This document shows, one piece after another, positions 10,671 through 23,450 of a stretch of DNA of 64,000 bases (positions are counted from its first letter, which is position 1; each line of letters starts with the position of its first letter). Made by a program: the position numbers and the translations under genes. The DNA comes from Distichodus sexfasciatus (taxonomy: Eukaryota; Chordata; Actinopteri; Characiformes; Distichodontidae): positions 11,542,218-11,606,217 of the forward strand of contig JAVGVS010000002.1 in NCBI GenBank assembly GCA_032718565.1, in the 5' to 3' direction. The notes beneath the pieces are model-generated. The model had not been told where the DNA came from. It saw only the letters and a program-made list of their open reading frames with translations, and did not search any database.

Positions 10671-13600
10671 ACTGCAGCTTTTACATGGTTTCATGCCAAC
10701 AGAACAAGCATGTGAGCCATTTAGAGCAAGATGCCACGTCTGAAATTTAGATTAATGCCTCCATGAGGCGAAAGTAACTTCTGTGCAAAAACATCACCAA
10801 TAATCCTGATTGAATAGTGATGATGAGTGTCGCAAAATCCACGGTTGTCTGATCAAGTTACTGCGTTCAAACTAACGACGACAACGGCGGGAGTGGGGGG
10901 AAAAAACCCTGACGATAGCTAATTAGTAAATCCATAATGTTTCCCTCCTTTTAAGCGTCTCCCTTGAGGGTGTTTTGAATCATTATGCAAATGATGTTGT
11001 CAAATGTCAATTAGCGCAGGAAGACACTCTCATGATTTATTATTTTCAAGAGTGCTTCTGCAGTTGGAAACTTTCTCCAGCTAGTCATCAAAGGAAATAG
11101 AAAATGAGGTGTGTGTTTGTGCGGGTCTGTATATTTGTGCGTGTGTGTCTGATAGCGAAAGAAGGGAAAAACACACCCGAGTCGTGTCGAGAGCAATGAA
11201 ATCCTCCAATCCAAGGCAAAGGACATGCGAGCGGTGAAGTGCCTCACTCAGAGACCTTATTGAACAACCTTTGACTCATAGCAGAGGCAGTTTACCAGGT
11301 GGCAGGCTAACATCATTGGCCTCAATTGTTCCGACTGGCATGTGCTTAAACACAAGGACTCTAGAACTCGACTCCAAACTTTTAAAACAACCTCCCATGG
11401 GTTCAGATGTCATAATTGCCGTCACTTTTTTGACGCTCTGCAATTATGATTCACGGCAGAAAAACTCCATCAACAAAACGCACGAGGCACCCTCTTATAT
11501 TCACCCCTGTTCATCACGCCTGACGATGCCCTCGTTCCCAAAACCGCTCTCCACTTCACGGCTGAGGGTGAAGAGCCTTCCTTAGTGGCAATGCAATTAC
11601 CGAAAATAAATAAATAAGTAAAACGCCCAATAAAAGACAACAGCAGATGTCAATTAGTTTGTGTAATTGAATAATTACTGGACAGAACAGCGTGGCAGAG
11701 TGATTACAGCAGCGGTTCTCCAAATGTCAGAGAGCAACTGAAAATGAATGACACAAAACTCTAAACTAACTCGGAACAGACAGCAATAAGCGGGCTCCGT
11801 TTACCCTTTTAGCAAACCATCACTTTAATTCTTTTCAATTCACTTTTGCGCAGTCAAGGCTCCATGATTTTTTTCCTTTTTTTGTTGCTGTGTGACAGCT
11901 GCATTTATTAATTAACCTAAAAGAATAAATCAACCTGTAACTTTCCAACTCTCTCTCGCTTTCAGCATTAGTTGAATTAATACATTAGCGCTAGCAAAGC
12001 TTTGAGTAGCTGCATGAGAAGCCTTCTGCAACATAAATTGCAAAATATTGATAATAATATATAAGATTAAATAATATATGGAAATATGCAGCAACATCTT
12101 GAAGCATATGAATCAATATATTACATATATATTAAACATGTATCATCCACAAATGGCTCAATATATGAAAAATGACTGTCAGTCTGTATAATATAATGGC
12201 ATTATGCAAATGCGCATTGGAACTTAATTACAGTTCTGGAATGATAATTAATTGAAAGCTAAAATTTAAGATTAAATGAGAAATGAAACGTAATGCCTAT
12301 GAATAGGCTGGTTGTGAATATGTTTTATTGAATAACACTTTCATGTGGAGGCCTGCTTCATCTATACAGGAACTGCAAGTGCGAGCTCTTGCAGACAGAA
12401 CATTTCCAGAACAGCAGCATCGTGCCGGCAAGACATTTGTTTAAAGTAAAAAATCACATTTACCCTGTAATTCATGGAGTTTAGGCATGGCGTAGATCTG
12501 AGCCGGAGCTCCTGCCTTTACGATTGACACAATGAATTATTTAACTTATTGAGTGCACTAATTGAAGAGCGTTTCAAGTTTATTTGAAAAGTGCTAGGCC
12601 AGCAACGGAATCTTCCTTTTCATAACCCAATTAGGGACCACATCAGAGTTGTTAGGTGAATGGTTTATTCATTATCCAGAGGTACATTTAATGGGGCAAA
12701 CTCATTTAGAGGCTCATTATCAAACTTGGCAACAGATCATATTATCCAGCCGTTTTGATCTTTCTGAAGCGGGCCCATGTAACGAAAAAGAAAGTGGAGC
12801 TCGGTGAAAAAACGCTAACGACATGCCAGATCGGCCCTTTTGATTAAACATTGAGAGAGAGCGCTTCTCACGAAGAACAGAGCCGTATATCGCAGCACTG
12901 AGTTTCCACCCTCTCCCAGGAGGCCCCTCTCTTCACCAACTGTCCACCAACCACCTCAGCCCAAATTCGTTCGCCCTTCGTTGGGCCCCCAATTTGATGC
13001 TCTAAGGTCAGGTTGAGACTCAAGATGGCCATCAGATGAAATTTACCAAGGCTTGAGCTTCAAGACTTTCCGGAAGGGGTGTTTTTGTCAAAACAAAAGC
13101 TGGTGTGATGAGTGAGGCATGAGGCAACTGGGTGGGGTTTGGGTGGGGTGGGGTGTGGCGATGTGGGTTGGAAAGAGAGGTGCTGCTTTTGACTGGCAGC
13201 ATCAAACATATGCTGAATATCAAGGTCTTTATTAATAAGTTCATGTTGATTCATGTTTGTCATGGATTCACAGGGTCTGCAGGGACGGCGTCCCTAGGTA
13301 GACAATGCCCCATTTTGAAGAAAAGTATAAGAAAAACATGAATAAAACAATGAGGCTGTTTTTTTTTTCCTCTCCAAAACAAGGAGTGCATTCGTGGGTA
13401 ATTTAGATATATTTTCTTTTTATGGACTTGATCTGCATAACAAGGCATAACAATGTCACTTTGATGAGATTACCCATATGGAGACAAAACTGTCAAAAGT
13501 TTGACATGAATAACAAGATGCTTAAAGTACAATTCTCTTTTATAATTTCAGATTGCAGCCTCATAGAAAGAAGCAGAATATAAACAAGGGAGCTAGTGGA

Positions 13601-13817
13601 CTGTGAAAAAAACACTCGACACAATCAAGGCAAAGAATATTTTTTTGGACAGTAATTATCAAAACAGATTATGTTGCAAACATGAGGCTTGTGAGCAGAC
13701 TAAATGGAGGAATGTCTGACTATTTTCGCAGTCTCACATACATTATTAAAAGCCATATTCCAGGCCTTTACTCTTAGAGATCAGCTATTTTTCCCTCTCA
13801 AATGTAGGCGGTGGATG
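10671..13817. other. Repeat-poor block, candidate conserved non-coding sequence
   Basis: About 3 kb almost free of recognised repeats. TAATTA, CAATTAG and ATGCAAAT-like motifs are dense at 10920-11050, 11590-12000, 12180-12340 and 12580-12900. No exon seen. Confidence 0.4.
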
Positions 13818-13872
13818 ACACGCTGGAACAGTGGTTAGCACTGCCACCTCACAGCGAGAAGTTCGTGGGTTT
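13818..13872 (+). mobile_element. SINE S, 5' fragment
   Basis: ACAGTGGTTAGCACTGCCAC, CTCACAGCGAGAAG and GTGGGTT match the head of the SINE S copies at 58262 and 3901. The body is missing. Single short fragment. Confidence 0.75.
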
Positions 13873-14890
13873 TTATCATGTTTCCTGCGTCTTCCAAACA
13901 TAACAAGGGAAGTGAGTTTGCTGATGTATGACTCAATGTTTTGAGGGAAAATGGCAACGATTGGTCAAATATTGTGGAAAAGTTAGTCAACAATTGCAAG
14001 AATTTCCGGGGATTGGCTGAATTTGCGTTAATAATTGCAACATCGTGAAATTCTGGAGGGTCTGATTAGTCAAACCCCCAATTCTTGTTATTGCGTGTCC
14101 CCCATTTTCAAATATATTAAAAGACAGCTTTAAAGTTGGACTTTTTTCTAGCCAGTGCATGCGGTTAGTGAGCTCTATCAACTGGTATAAATCTTTAATT
14201 TTAGAGATCAGCATTAATGGCCGAAACAGCCTAAGATCTCTGCTCCCTTCCCGCCTTTCATCCTCTCCACTGGCGGAATTCCGAAGGGGGCAGCGCTCAA
14301 TCGTTTGCTCCCTTAAGTACACAAAATTAGCTGCTTATCTGTTGATCTCCATACATGATCCCTGTGAAATCCTTTCTGTGTGTCCAAGGCTGCCGCCGTT
14401 CACGAGAGCAGAGCTGCAGGAGCCCGTTCCCCGGCCTCCCCTTTTACCCCCCTTTCTTCCTCCCTCCCTCCCTCCCTCCTTGCTCTTCTCTCCCAGCCCT
14501 AAGAGAGGGAGAACTGGGTCTAATTAAATTGCTCTCAAAGACAATAAGGACCAGACTTCCACCTCCGACCGCCTGCTGTCTCACTTCCGGGAGATCCAGG
14601 CAGACCTTAAAGCCCCAGGCTTTTTACCTAGGAGCTTAGTGGGATTTTCCCCCAAAAAAAGAGGAAAAAACAGATTGTCATTCATGTCAATCGAGAAGGC
14701 ATAATTTCATGCGGACGGAAAAAAAAGATAAAAAAATAAGTAAACGATCGTGGCACAAAGGAAGTGGGGAATATCTGCAGACTCAGAATATGAAGTGGAG
14801 AAATGTTTGTTGTGTTAGTGAGCTGAGATGAGATGAGATGTGAGAAGGAAGGAGGGACATGGCAAGGAAAGCTAAAGGGGTGCATGTTGT
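13873..14890. other. Unassigned
   Basis: 13930-14120 contains two similar stretches (CAATTGCAAGAATT and AATTGCAACATCGTGAAATT), which may be an old repeat. The remainder is unique, with the (CTCC)n run. Confidence 0.4.
14455..14480 (+). repeat. (CTCC)n microsatellite
   Basis: About six CTCC units. Confidence 0.9.
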
Positions 14891-15185
14891 TTTGATGTCT
14901 GGCCCAGTTTGTGGACTCGGGTTTCATCTTTTCCGTCCAGCCTGCTAGAACATTATTTCTGGGAGCATCGTATATTTCATGCCGCGGTCCGACGGCATAC
15001 CGGCTTAATTGCGCAGCGGCGCCGCGTTTGGCTGCGTTAATGAGCGCGGCTGGTAGAATTAGGCCTGCCCCTGCCCTGTTAATGCAGCCCACGGAAGCCC
15101 GGAGAGTGACTGCAGCCCTCGTTAGCCGTGGCTGCTCGCTATTGATTGCGGCGGGCCGCTGGGGGCTCCCTACCTGCAGTTGACT
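14890..15185. other. CpG-rich candidate regulatory block
   Basis: Repeat-free, with CGCAGCGGCGCCGCG, GTTAATGAGCGCGGC and GTTAATGCAGCC motifs. An open frame covers it, but its composition looks non-coding. Possible conserved enhancer. Confidence 0.35.
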
Positions 15186-15289
15186 TTGTACTTCTGCAGG
15201 AGTTGTAAGGGTCTGCGGAACAACAGGGACCACGCACATCTCAAACAAGGTCTATGAAAAGCCTATCAATTAGGCTTTGAAGGTCAAGC

Positions 15290-15420
15290 ACACTCTCTCT
15301 CACCCTCTCTATCTCTCTCTCCCTCTCCGTCTCCCTTGGACTCCCTCGTCTTGAGCTGCCGGTGTCTCCCATGCTCTCTTCCCCCCTCTCTCACTCCCTC
15401 CCTTGCATCGCTCTTTCCAA
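15290..15420 (+). repeat. Pyrimidine-rich CT tract
   Basis: Interrupted CTCT/CTCC runs over 130 bases. Related tracts are at 15540-15600. Confidence 0.8.
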
Positions 15421-15537
15421 AATACATCTGAAGACTCCATTCAATTAAATATCTCTCGGCTCCAGCTGCTCCCTAAGTGAAAGGTCAACCAAGTCCAGGA
15501 GGCTAAAAGAGAAAGGCTTGGCTTCTTCAGAAAGCCC

Positions 15538-15602
15538 TGCCCTCCCTCCCTCCCTCCCTCCCTGCTTCCCTTCCTCCCTCCCTTGCTCTCTCTCTCTCTC
15601 CT
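15538..15602 (+). repeat. (CTCC)n/(CT)n tract
   Basis: Five CTCC units, an interruption, then about seven CT units. Confidence 0.88.
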
Positions 15603-16787
15603 CCACCACCCAACAAAGCCTCCCCAAGCCTGGTCTCTCTCCTAATGATCCCCACTGGTCAATCCCTAACTAGCAATGACAGTTCCCCCCAGAAGCACCA
15701 CTGCGGACGAAAGCCAATCGATCAGGTGGGAAGAGAGGGGAGAGGAAAGAAAAAAATCCCCACACATATAATGATAACCCGCAGACATAATGTCAAGCCC
15801 TTGTGCCGCCCCAATTGGTTGACATTCAGGTAGATAGAGGGGAGAGCCGAGTGGCCAGACATCAAAAGAGAGGTGCAGCGGCGAGCTCTTCAGCACCCAA
15901 GCCAGGTCCGTTAACCTCACTCTGGCGTGAACTCTAATTACCCACACCGCAGCCTCAGGAAGCGCCGACGGGACGGCCGTCTTGCCGTCCGTTTCTTTGC
16001 GATGACCCGCGCTCATTTACCATCATCGCAACCGCCACATAATTGATTCTCATTGCGCGATCCGTACCCCAGTTACGACTCGAGTGCCGCCGCCTTGGTG
16101 AACCGAAAGCCGTCTGGATAGTCGCTTCCGTGAAAGTTCAAGACGGAATGCTTTCTTCGATTGCCCTTAAAATGAGGTATTAAAAACCCCGGCTCCATAT
16201 CCTGAAGACGCATTAATAATGATAACAGCATGGGGTGCATGTCTGGTTTCACCCTTGAAGCGGAGCCTCGCTCTTCGTTCTCGAACGCAGGGGAGACAAA
16301 TCGCCCCGCCGGGACCTGGAAGCCGCCCGGGTTTCGTCTTACTGCGCGATGCTTTGGCAATCTATTTCCCCCCTTTAATTGCGAGCAGACAAGTGGAACC
16401 ATACATCTGCTCCATGCTGCTCGACCCAATACATAAGCGCCATTGATCAGTCTGGCTTAAAAAGCAGTGCCACTTTCCAATCCCTCACTGCGAGAGCGCA
16501 GTGAAGGCATTATCAGGCGAGCTGATACCAGACCCCCTACTCCCCCTCTGCTTTTCAGATTAAATTCAGGGTGTCTCTTTTTGGACGGGAGGCGGACAGA
16601 CGGCCTGACTCCAGTGCTAGATGAGAAAGTGCTGGGCCGAGCCGTCCCCCTGCCCCAAAGTCCCATCAATAGCCTGAGGAACGGCAGCCAAGCGGCTGCA
16701 ACAACATGACGCCTGTCGCTTGTACGCCGATTAGAATGGAGCAGAGGGAGAGAGAGACAGCGAAGACAGGGGGATGGCATGGGCCTT
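15603..16787. other. Repeat-poor GC-rich block
   Basis: 15840-16450 is unique, CpG-bearing and has TAATTACC, CAATTG and ATTAATAATG motifs. Long open frames on both strands (for example 16073-16429 minus, 16457-16984 minus) have no recognised domain and no splice support. Confidence 0.4.
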
Positions 16788-16834
16788 TGTTTCTCTCTGT
16801 CTCTCTCTCTCTCTCTCCCTCTCTCTCTCTCTCC
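16788..16834 (+). repeat. (CT)n microsatellite
   Basis: About 45 bases of CT with a few CC and GT interruptions. Confidence 0.92.
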
Positions 16835-16989
16835 CCTAAATGCTGGGACAGACTGGCGGGTGATCACATTTCCCATACTATCAATACTATCTCTTCCGTA
16901 GTCCCTGTGTCTTCCAGTCGCCAGTGGTTTTATAACCTTGTGGTAAACTGCATCTTCCAAACCTGAGGCTCCAAACTCTGGCATCTATA

Positions 16990-18392
16990 TTCTCTGGTCA
17001 CAGAAAAAATATAAGATGTATTAATATTACGTATAATAAATAAGCTGTTAGTTTTTTTAAAATATTATTTTAATGACTTAAAGGTTAAACTAGCTAACCT
17101 GTAGATGATGCATGTTTGCAAGTAGAAATGATGTGGAGAGCCTATGTAGCCTATTTTAACTTGTTCATAATGTTTTTGTTATTTATATCTCCAAAGAAAC
17201 TGAGGAATGTATAGCAGTGCATTGTGTTCTTATATTTTTCTTCATTTCTCTTACTTTACAATTCATTATTTGTGATAAGTGATTCACCTGTTTGCTTTGG
17301 TTTTGTGCTACATCTACAAACATTTGAGATGTTTGCTTGGTAGGAGTTTTCTGTACGCTGTACATTTGCTTTATATGTTGATTAACTGTTCTACAATGTT
17401 TACCTTTCACTGTATCTGAAAATTGAAGGATGTGAATAAGTGCATGTGTGTTCTTATATTTTTCCAAAATTTTCTTGTTTATGCATGTTATTTGCTTTAT
17501 AAGTTAACAAAATGTTGACCTAATCTCTTCAAGTTTCAGTCCAGATGCTTTCAAACAGGCAGTATCAGAAAAACAATCGTGATAAAAATCAATATCAATC
17601 AATATGTGAAAATATATTGCGATCAAACCTTTTTTTTGACATATTGCCCAGCCATATATACAGTATATATATATATATACATACTATAGCACAAATGGAT
17701 TGGACAAGAGAGAGAAACATTTATTTCCTTACATCTGTCTCATGGTACAAAATGAATGAAGACATGTCTTATAAGCTGGAACATAAAGTACATATAGATG
17801 GGAAGATTCAACTCCAATTGCTAACCGTAAACTGAAAGCAGCACAGTGTGCGTTGTGACAAAAAATGAGATTTTTCAATCCATCTTTTTGTCCCACATCG
17901 ATTCAGAGGTCATACTTCCCCCCAGTATCAAAAAAACAAAACAAATGTTTCACCGCTCTATGATTTCTCATTATATCCATGTCTCCAATGGTCTCCAATG
18001 GTCTGCAGACACACCTACTAATCAATAACCCCGAGTCTCTATGAATTGCCATTGTGATGATTAGGAATCGATCCGCCTCCTTATGGGAATGCTTTATATG
18101 ACACAAAGACTGCTCACGTATTCAAATACCACAGCAGCATATGATTTCAGTAAACACCAAATCTATGAGTGGATTTGAATTTCCTGCATCCTTCAGGGAG
18201 AGCGAGGATCTTATACCAGCAGGCTATGAGAGTGTATCAGTTATCAGAACAGGCCTTGTCTCATTCCTGTGACACTTCATGGTGGAGCTGTACAGTGTAT
18301 CGTCGGGGTAGATGTCTGCTCAGGCAAAGGCTAACTTTCTATAGAGCATTTAAACAGAGGGGCTACATATACAAAGTGCAGAACATTCAATG
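16990..18392. other. AT-rich unassigned sequence
   Basis: No gene recognised. CATGTGTGTTCTTATATTTTTC at 17440-17463 echoes TTGTGTTCTTATATTTTTCT at 17222, an old 220-bp tandem duplication (with similar gaps to about 17500). Confidence 0.45.
17654..17680 (+). repeat. (TA)n microsatellite
   Basis: TATATACAGTATATATATAT-type run, self-complementary. Confidence 0.9.
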
Positions 18393-18720
18393 TTAAAGGG
18401 GCATGAAATGTGGCAACTTAAGGAAAGTTTAGGTCCAACTGGGTGTGAAGTGGAGGTCAAGAGACAGATATGGACTGAGAAATGAAGAGAGCATTCCATG
18501 TGTTTCAATGTATTTCAAACTCCGCCACTAATGCTAAGTTGCGGCTAAACTAGCAATCTCAAAGAAACACGTTAAAATCGGAACGAACACGGAAGTGCCC
18601 GATGATGCTTTTCGTAACTTAGCAATAATGAGTGCTAAAAGAAAGTGCTGAGAAAGCACTCTGGAAGTGATGTTTGACCGCTCTCAGAACGAAATAGCTG
18701 AAAAAGAGCATGAAATTTGA
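18393..18720. repeat. Interspersed repeat H
   Basis: Opens with TTAAAGGGGCATGAAATGTG, a motif that recurs at 53268. Its second half (18535-18690), read on the minus strand, matches 56998-57150: shared CACTTCCAGAGTGCTTTCTC, AGCACTT, GCTAAGTTAC, GTTTCTTTGAGATTG and TAGTTTAGCCG. Probably a decayed non-autonomous DNA element. Confidence 0.65.
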
Positions 18721-18729
18721 AAGTGAGTG

Positions 18730-19991
18730 CACTGTAAAAAAATAAAAAGTTGGGAAAACTTAAAAATTTAAGGCATTTCAAAGTTTTCCCAACTTCAGGC
18801 CTATGTAGTTGTGCAGACTGGATTTCCTAAGTTACACTGTGAGTTCACACAGGGCAGTGCTTTAAGTTTCCTCAACTTTGCTTTGTAAGGACAATCAAAG
18901 AGTAAGTGTGATTTTTCTGAGATTGAAACAATAAGTTGGGTGAACTATCATAACCCGAAGAAGAAAAGCAGTTTCTAAGTTGAGAAAACTTAGAAATGCT
19001 TTGCAGCTGGTTTCTAAGTTTGCTCAAGTCACTCTAAATTTACTTTATAAGTTTACCAAAACACATAAAAAATTAAAGGCAAATAATTGCATGTTCATAG
19101 TTGTCCTGTCTCTTTATGCTCTCCTCCTGTTTGCTTTGGTGTAGCCGGTTAAGTGAATGGCGTGCTCCACACACCCGTAACAGTTGGTGACGATAGTCCC
19201 AACCACCAATAATGTAAGAGAAGAAGTAGGCTTCTTCGCGCACTTTTTAGCCGTGAAAATCATAACCAAAATGGAGGCAGACGTGAAAGCTACGCTGCAA
19301 CGACTACTGTCTGAAAATAATGCGTCAGCTGCAAGACTTGTAGACAACTGATTAAGTACTATTCAGACTCAGATTTCAGATTTGCATAAAATTCAACATG
19401 AAACACACTGTGCATTGTTAAGATGACTTTCAGTCAATAAAATAACAAATTACATTTTGGATTTTTATTCAACTAAGCTGGGCATGCTGTGATCTGTACT
19501 CTTTTTTTTTTACTGTAACTGACAGATTCCAGCCAAAAAAAAACAACAACACGGGAGTGGGATGGAATGGGAGTCATTCTTCTGGGATTGGGACGGGACG
19601 GGATTTTCCCCCAGTTTTTTTATGGGATTCGGATGGGATGGGATTTTTTTGTGGGAGTGGGACGGGAGAGGTTTGAAAATTCACTCCTGTGTCACTCTCT
19701 AATCCTCACCCAAACTTGCACGCATACAAAACCGTTGGTCATTGCAAGAGGGAGAGGAAATGCGCAGTTACAGTTACGAGAAGTACAGGGAGTGTTCACC
19801 GCGAGTACTAAAAATGAAGGACGCGATTTAACGCAACCTTATTTTTCATTTAGCTTGAACATCGGAAGAAGAAAAATAACTAAACACATGTTTTAAAGTT
19901 ACATGAACATTTGTTAGGTATATTTGCTTATTCAATCCTATTTGAATCCTAATTTCAGTTAACAATTTTGAAGATTAGACTTTTTACAGTG
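18730..19991. mobile_element. Composite element with CACTGTAAAAA inverted ends
   Basis: Perfect 11-bp inverted ends CACTGTAAAAA (18730-18740) and TTTTTACAGTG (19981-19991). The left 350 bp holds several inverted AAGTTG-GAAAACTTA motifs. The centre (19120-19350) is a different kind of sequence with a short open frame from 19271. The right part has a (GGGATGGGATT)-like run (19555-19680). It may be one element or two overlapping ones. No transposase domain seen. Confidence 0.6.
19555..19680 (+). repeat. G-rich degenerate GGGATGGGAT repeat
   Basis: Four to five imperfect copies of a unit like GGGA(C/T)GGGA(C/T)GGGATTTT separated by T-runs. It forms a G-rich plus strand and lies inside the composite element. 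Confidence 0.7.
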
Positions 19992-20255
19992 TGAAAATGA
20001 AAGTGAGTGATTATTTGTCTTTGTGAACACTGCACATCACATCTCAGCACACAGTGCACTACAAACAAATGTGATCTCTGCATTTGACCCATCCATGAAG
20101 GAGCAGTGGGCAGCTGGCACGGGCAGCACCGGGGGAGCAGTGCTTGGGTGGAAAAAAAGGGTGCATCAGTACCTCAGTGGTACGTTTAAAAGTTGCAGAT
20201 TCAAAACGGTGACCTATCGATCACGAGGATAACCAGCCTGCTAGGCCCTGCCGTT
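19992..20255 (-). mobile_element. SINE B, minus strand
   Basis: Carries the B tail in reverse (GAAAGTGAGTGATTATTTGT at the left) and the middle block TGATCTCTGCATTTGACCCA. The degenerate tRNA head is at the right. It abuts the right end of the TIR element 18730-19991. Confidence 0.85.
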
Positions 20256-21371
20256 TTTTAAATTATGAATACAATCACAAAAACGCAATATTGGGTTCAG
20301 ACTTTCACAAGGTTTCTCATTCAGTAAGTGTAGTTCTTCAATGTCACCTCTGAATGAGGACGGAAGCACATCTTCAGGGAAAGGTGCAGCAGCAGCACAA
20401 GTAACTCACCTTGGCTTTCTTCCCTCCCTCTTTTCACTCATCACTGGATTTCCGAGTGCTCCCAACTCACTTTCCTTTTGATTGAACTCAATGGGATTAC
20501 AACAGAGTTAATCGCCCCCGGGTCTGTCCACTCATTACCATGTGAACTCGCCCCTCGGTGCCCCCATTGTTTCCCGGCTTTTCGTAAAGATTACCTCGGA
20601 ATTGCTCAATTGTTTTGACTGGAGCGCCGGGTCCCGATGAAAGCCGAGTGGCAGTCAGCACAATGGAGACGGCGCCCGGCGTGGCGAGAGGTGCGCGCCT
20701 GTTCATTAGCACAAGCGCAGGGACTGCCTTTAAAAATAGAATTGCTGGCAGGTCTCAGATTGAGCTATTAGGCTTGTGTGATTGTATGCCGAGCCCTCCC
20801 CCTTTTCCCCAACTCCCCTTTCCACACTTTGCACCAGCAGGAGACGGAGAAAACTGTACCACGGGCCAAATGCAATAGCGTCCAGACAGGGGAAACCAGG
20901 GCTTTTTAAATCCTTGTCTAGGTTAGTAAGTACCTAATGGTTTCTGCTGTTTTGTGCTGTAGAAAGGTATAATGGTGTAGCTAATGAAGGACCAAAAAAA
21001 AATCTCCTGCTGTGCTCCTAGGCTGTCTGCTTCTTGCAGTGGAACGGATGGGTTAAGATACAAGTATCTGCAGTACATTATGTTATGTACGCTGCTTGTT
21101 ACGTTTACATGAAGACACAAAAAACAGAAACCGCAGATTATAAAATGGAGTTTGCATTTACACAGTAGTGTATACAGCACGTACAACAACACATGAAACT
21201 CCAGTAAAGGTTTCGTCACCCATTGCAATACCACTTGAGTAAAAGTAGCAAAGAAATACCTGGTTTAAACTCGTAAAGGTAAATGCTTTAATGAGTTTTC
21301 AAAATATGACAGCAATTCTCAAATACATTTCATTCCAAAAAAATGACAAAAATAGACAACGGAGCGATTTA
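20256..21371. other. Repeat-poor block with CpG-rich core
   Basis: 20590-20760 has ACGGCGCCCGGCGTGGCGAG and TAAAAATAGAATTGC and may be conserved non-coding. No exon seen. Confidence 0.35.
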
Positions 21372-21380
21372 TATTAGGAT

Positions 21381-21681
21381 TCATTAATTCATTCATTCAT
21401 TATCTCGGGAACTTACGGGCGCAAGGCAGGAAACAACCCTGGGCAGGCACCAACACACTGCAAGGCACACACACATTCATACCTTATGGGGCCAATTTAG
21501 AGTCGCCAATCAACCTATATCGCATGCCTTTGAACTGTGGGAAGAAACCGGAGCACCCAGAGAAAACATGGGGAGAGCATGCAAACTCGACACAGAAAGC
21601 CCCTACGGCCAACTCGGGGTTCGAACCCAGGTCCATCTTGCTGTGAAGCGGCAGCACCAACCTCTGCGCCACCGTGCCGCC
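21381..21681 (-). mobile_element. SINE S, full-length but shorter copy
   Basis: Minus-strand SINE S with tail ATTCATTCATTCATTAT at its left end and head GGCGGCACGGTGGCGCAGAG at its right end. The direct repeat TATTAGGAT flanks it at 21372-21380 and 21682-21690. The body around the GGGACCGGAGCC segment is deleted compared with the 58262 copy. Confidence 0.9.
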
Positions 21682-21800
21682 TATTAGGATACATATTTTC
21701 CTATATGTTTTCTATCCATCTTTATTCTTAGATTAAGACTAATGTCATGCTTCTGCAAGATTCAAGATTCTTTATTCAACGCATGAGTAGTTATACACAC

Positions 21801-22026
21801 TTGGTGGCGTATCGGTCGGGTGTTCGCCCTGTGATTTGAAGGTCGCAGGTTCAAATCCAGGACCAGTAAAGGCAACTCCTGAGGCACTTATGATGCAAGG
21901 TCCTGTCCACAAGCACTGCACTTGTCAGCTGCCCACTGCTTCTTCACGGATGGGTCAAATGCAGAGGTCACATTTCTTTGTGGTGCATTGTGTGCTGTGT
22001 TCACAATGACAAATAATCACTCACTT
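21801..22026 (+). mobile_element. SINE B, plus strand
   Basis: tRNA-like head TTGGTGGCGTATCGGTCGGG with B-box GGTTCAAATCC, middle ATGGGTCAAATGCAGAGGTC, and tail ACAAATAATCACTCACTT. Near full length, about 225 bp, 110 bp right of SINE S. Confidence 0.9.
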
Positions 22027-23450
22027 ACACTAGTACAACATGCTGTGAAATCATTTAAAAACTGTATTTTAAAGGTATTAAATATAAAAACCATAAACGA
22101 CCAATAGAGTCTGGTCAGGCACATTTGAGTTTCTAATTCACTGTGGTGATTCATATGGTAATCACTTTTTTCGAAGCTGAGAGAAGCGGGCAGAGCAGAA
22201 GCACTCAGAGGAGCGGCATGCTTGTGTGGCCTCCAAAACCAAAGAGAGGCCTCTCAGTTCAAAGCTGCGGTAATTAGACATTCCTCCACGAAGGAACAGA
22301 TATCCATTAACAAGGGGGTTTTGTTGCATACCTTCCTCTATAATGAATTGGCAAATGGCCTTTTATGCCCATAACGGCTTTGTTTGTGAAGGGGGCTGTT
22401 TTCATTATTGTGAAAAGATGCTTTTGAACAGCTAATCAGCCGTAACAGTTTTGTCCAGGATTATTTTAAGGTAAGAACACGACTAATTCAATAGATGACA
22501 TTTTTCCATCATAATAGTACGTAGTTATCTCATGGCCATCAGGACCACAGGGTTTAGTGAAGCTCATTAAATCCCAGGAAAAAATATCCTCCTAATTAAG
22601 ATGTACAGATTCTCATTTGTGTGGCAAGACATGTATACTTATTAACCTCTAAGAAAATTAATATATACAAAGCAGGTTGTGAAAGAGATCAGTAATTTGC
22701 TCAAGTTAGAAAATAAATCCTGTACACCTCAGATATGGAGGCTGTAGTTTTGTTCACATTGCCAACAGCCGTTGTCTCCTGCCCTGTCTGGGCTGGGCCT
22801 GATGAGAAGGTCACGGTGTTGTTTTGCGTAATTAAACATCTAACGGTTTTTCAACAAAAACTGTCATCCGGGATCACGCGTTCAATTGAGTCGAAACCAA
22901 CAACGCCACGATTCAGGCCTGAAGCTCCACCAAACATCACCTTACACATACGTGAGCTGTGAGGAAAAGGTCAGGCGCTCCACTGGCTAAAAGCTTCAGC
23001 GGTCTTTTGCGTCGCCACCAGGAAGGGCGTTTGCTGAGGGACTGTCAAAACTGCAGGGGTCCCTGTCAAGAGAGGGGTGCACAACCTTTAGTGCTCAAGC
23101 ATTAAGGTGCGCCGGCTGCTTCACCCTAACATCACCTTAAAGGCCATATATGGTGTTTGCTTTGCTTTGCCCTTTGCGTTGCTCTCCCTGGGTTTGCCAT
23201 TCTCTGACTTGAATATCTATTACTCTTGGAGCTGAAGACTTCTCTGGGACGACAATGTCTCAAGGCAGCGGAATGCATTTTAATGCCTAAAGTTTGGAAC
23301 ACTTTGCGTGTCAATGTCTTACACTTTTCTTCAGGACACTGACCTGGTTTCTCAAGTCAAATTGATCATTTCCATGAAGCCATTTGAAGTGCGTTGTTCT
23401 TAAAATGGTTTGATTTAGTTCCTTAAAGGTTCTTTGTTGACCAATACTGT
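22027..23450. other. Repeat-poor block, candidate conserved non-coding sequence
   Basis: 22130-22600 is unique and rich in TAATTA, CCATTAAC and TAATCAGC motifs. 22730-23330 is unique with no recognised exon. Confidence 0.35.

Noticed and set aside
14682..15248. 188-codon minus-strand open frame
   Set aside because: No domain, and the overlapping plus-strand frame is equally open. Probably a stop-poor GC-rich block.
16457..16984. 175-codon minus-strand open frame
   Set aside because: It crosses the (CT)n microsatellite, which keeps frames open, and has no recognisable domain.
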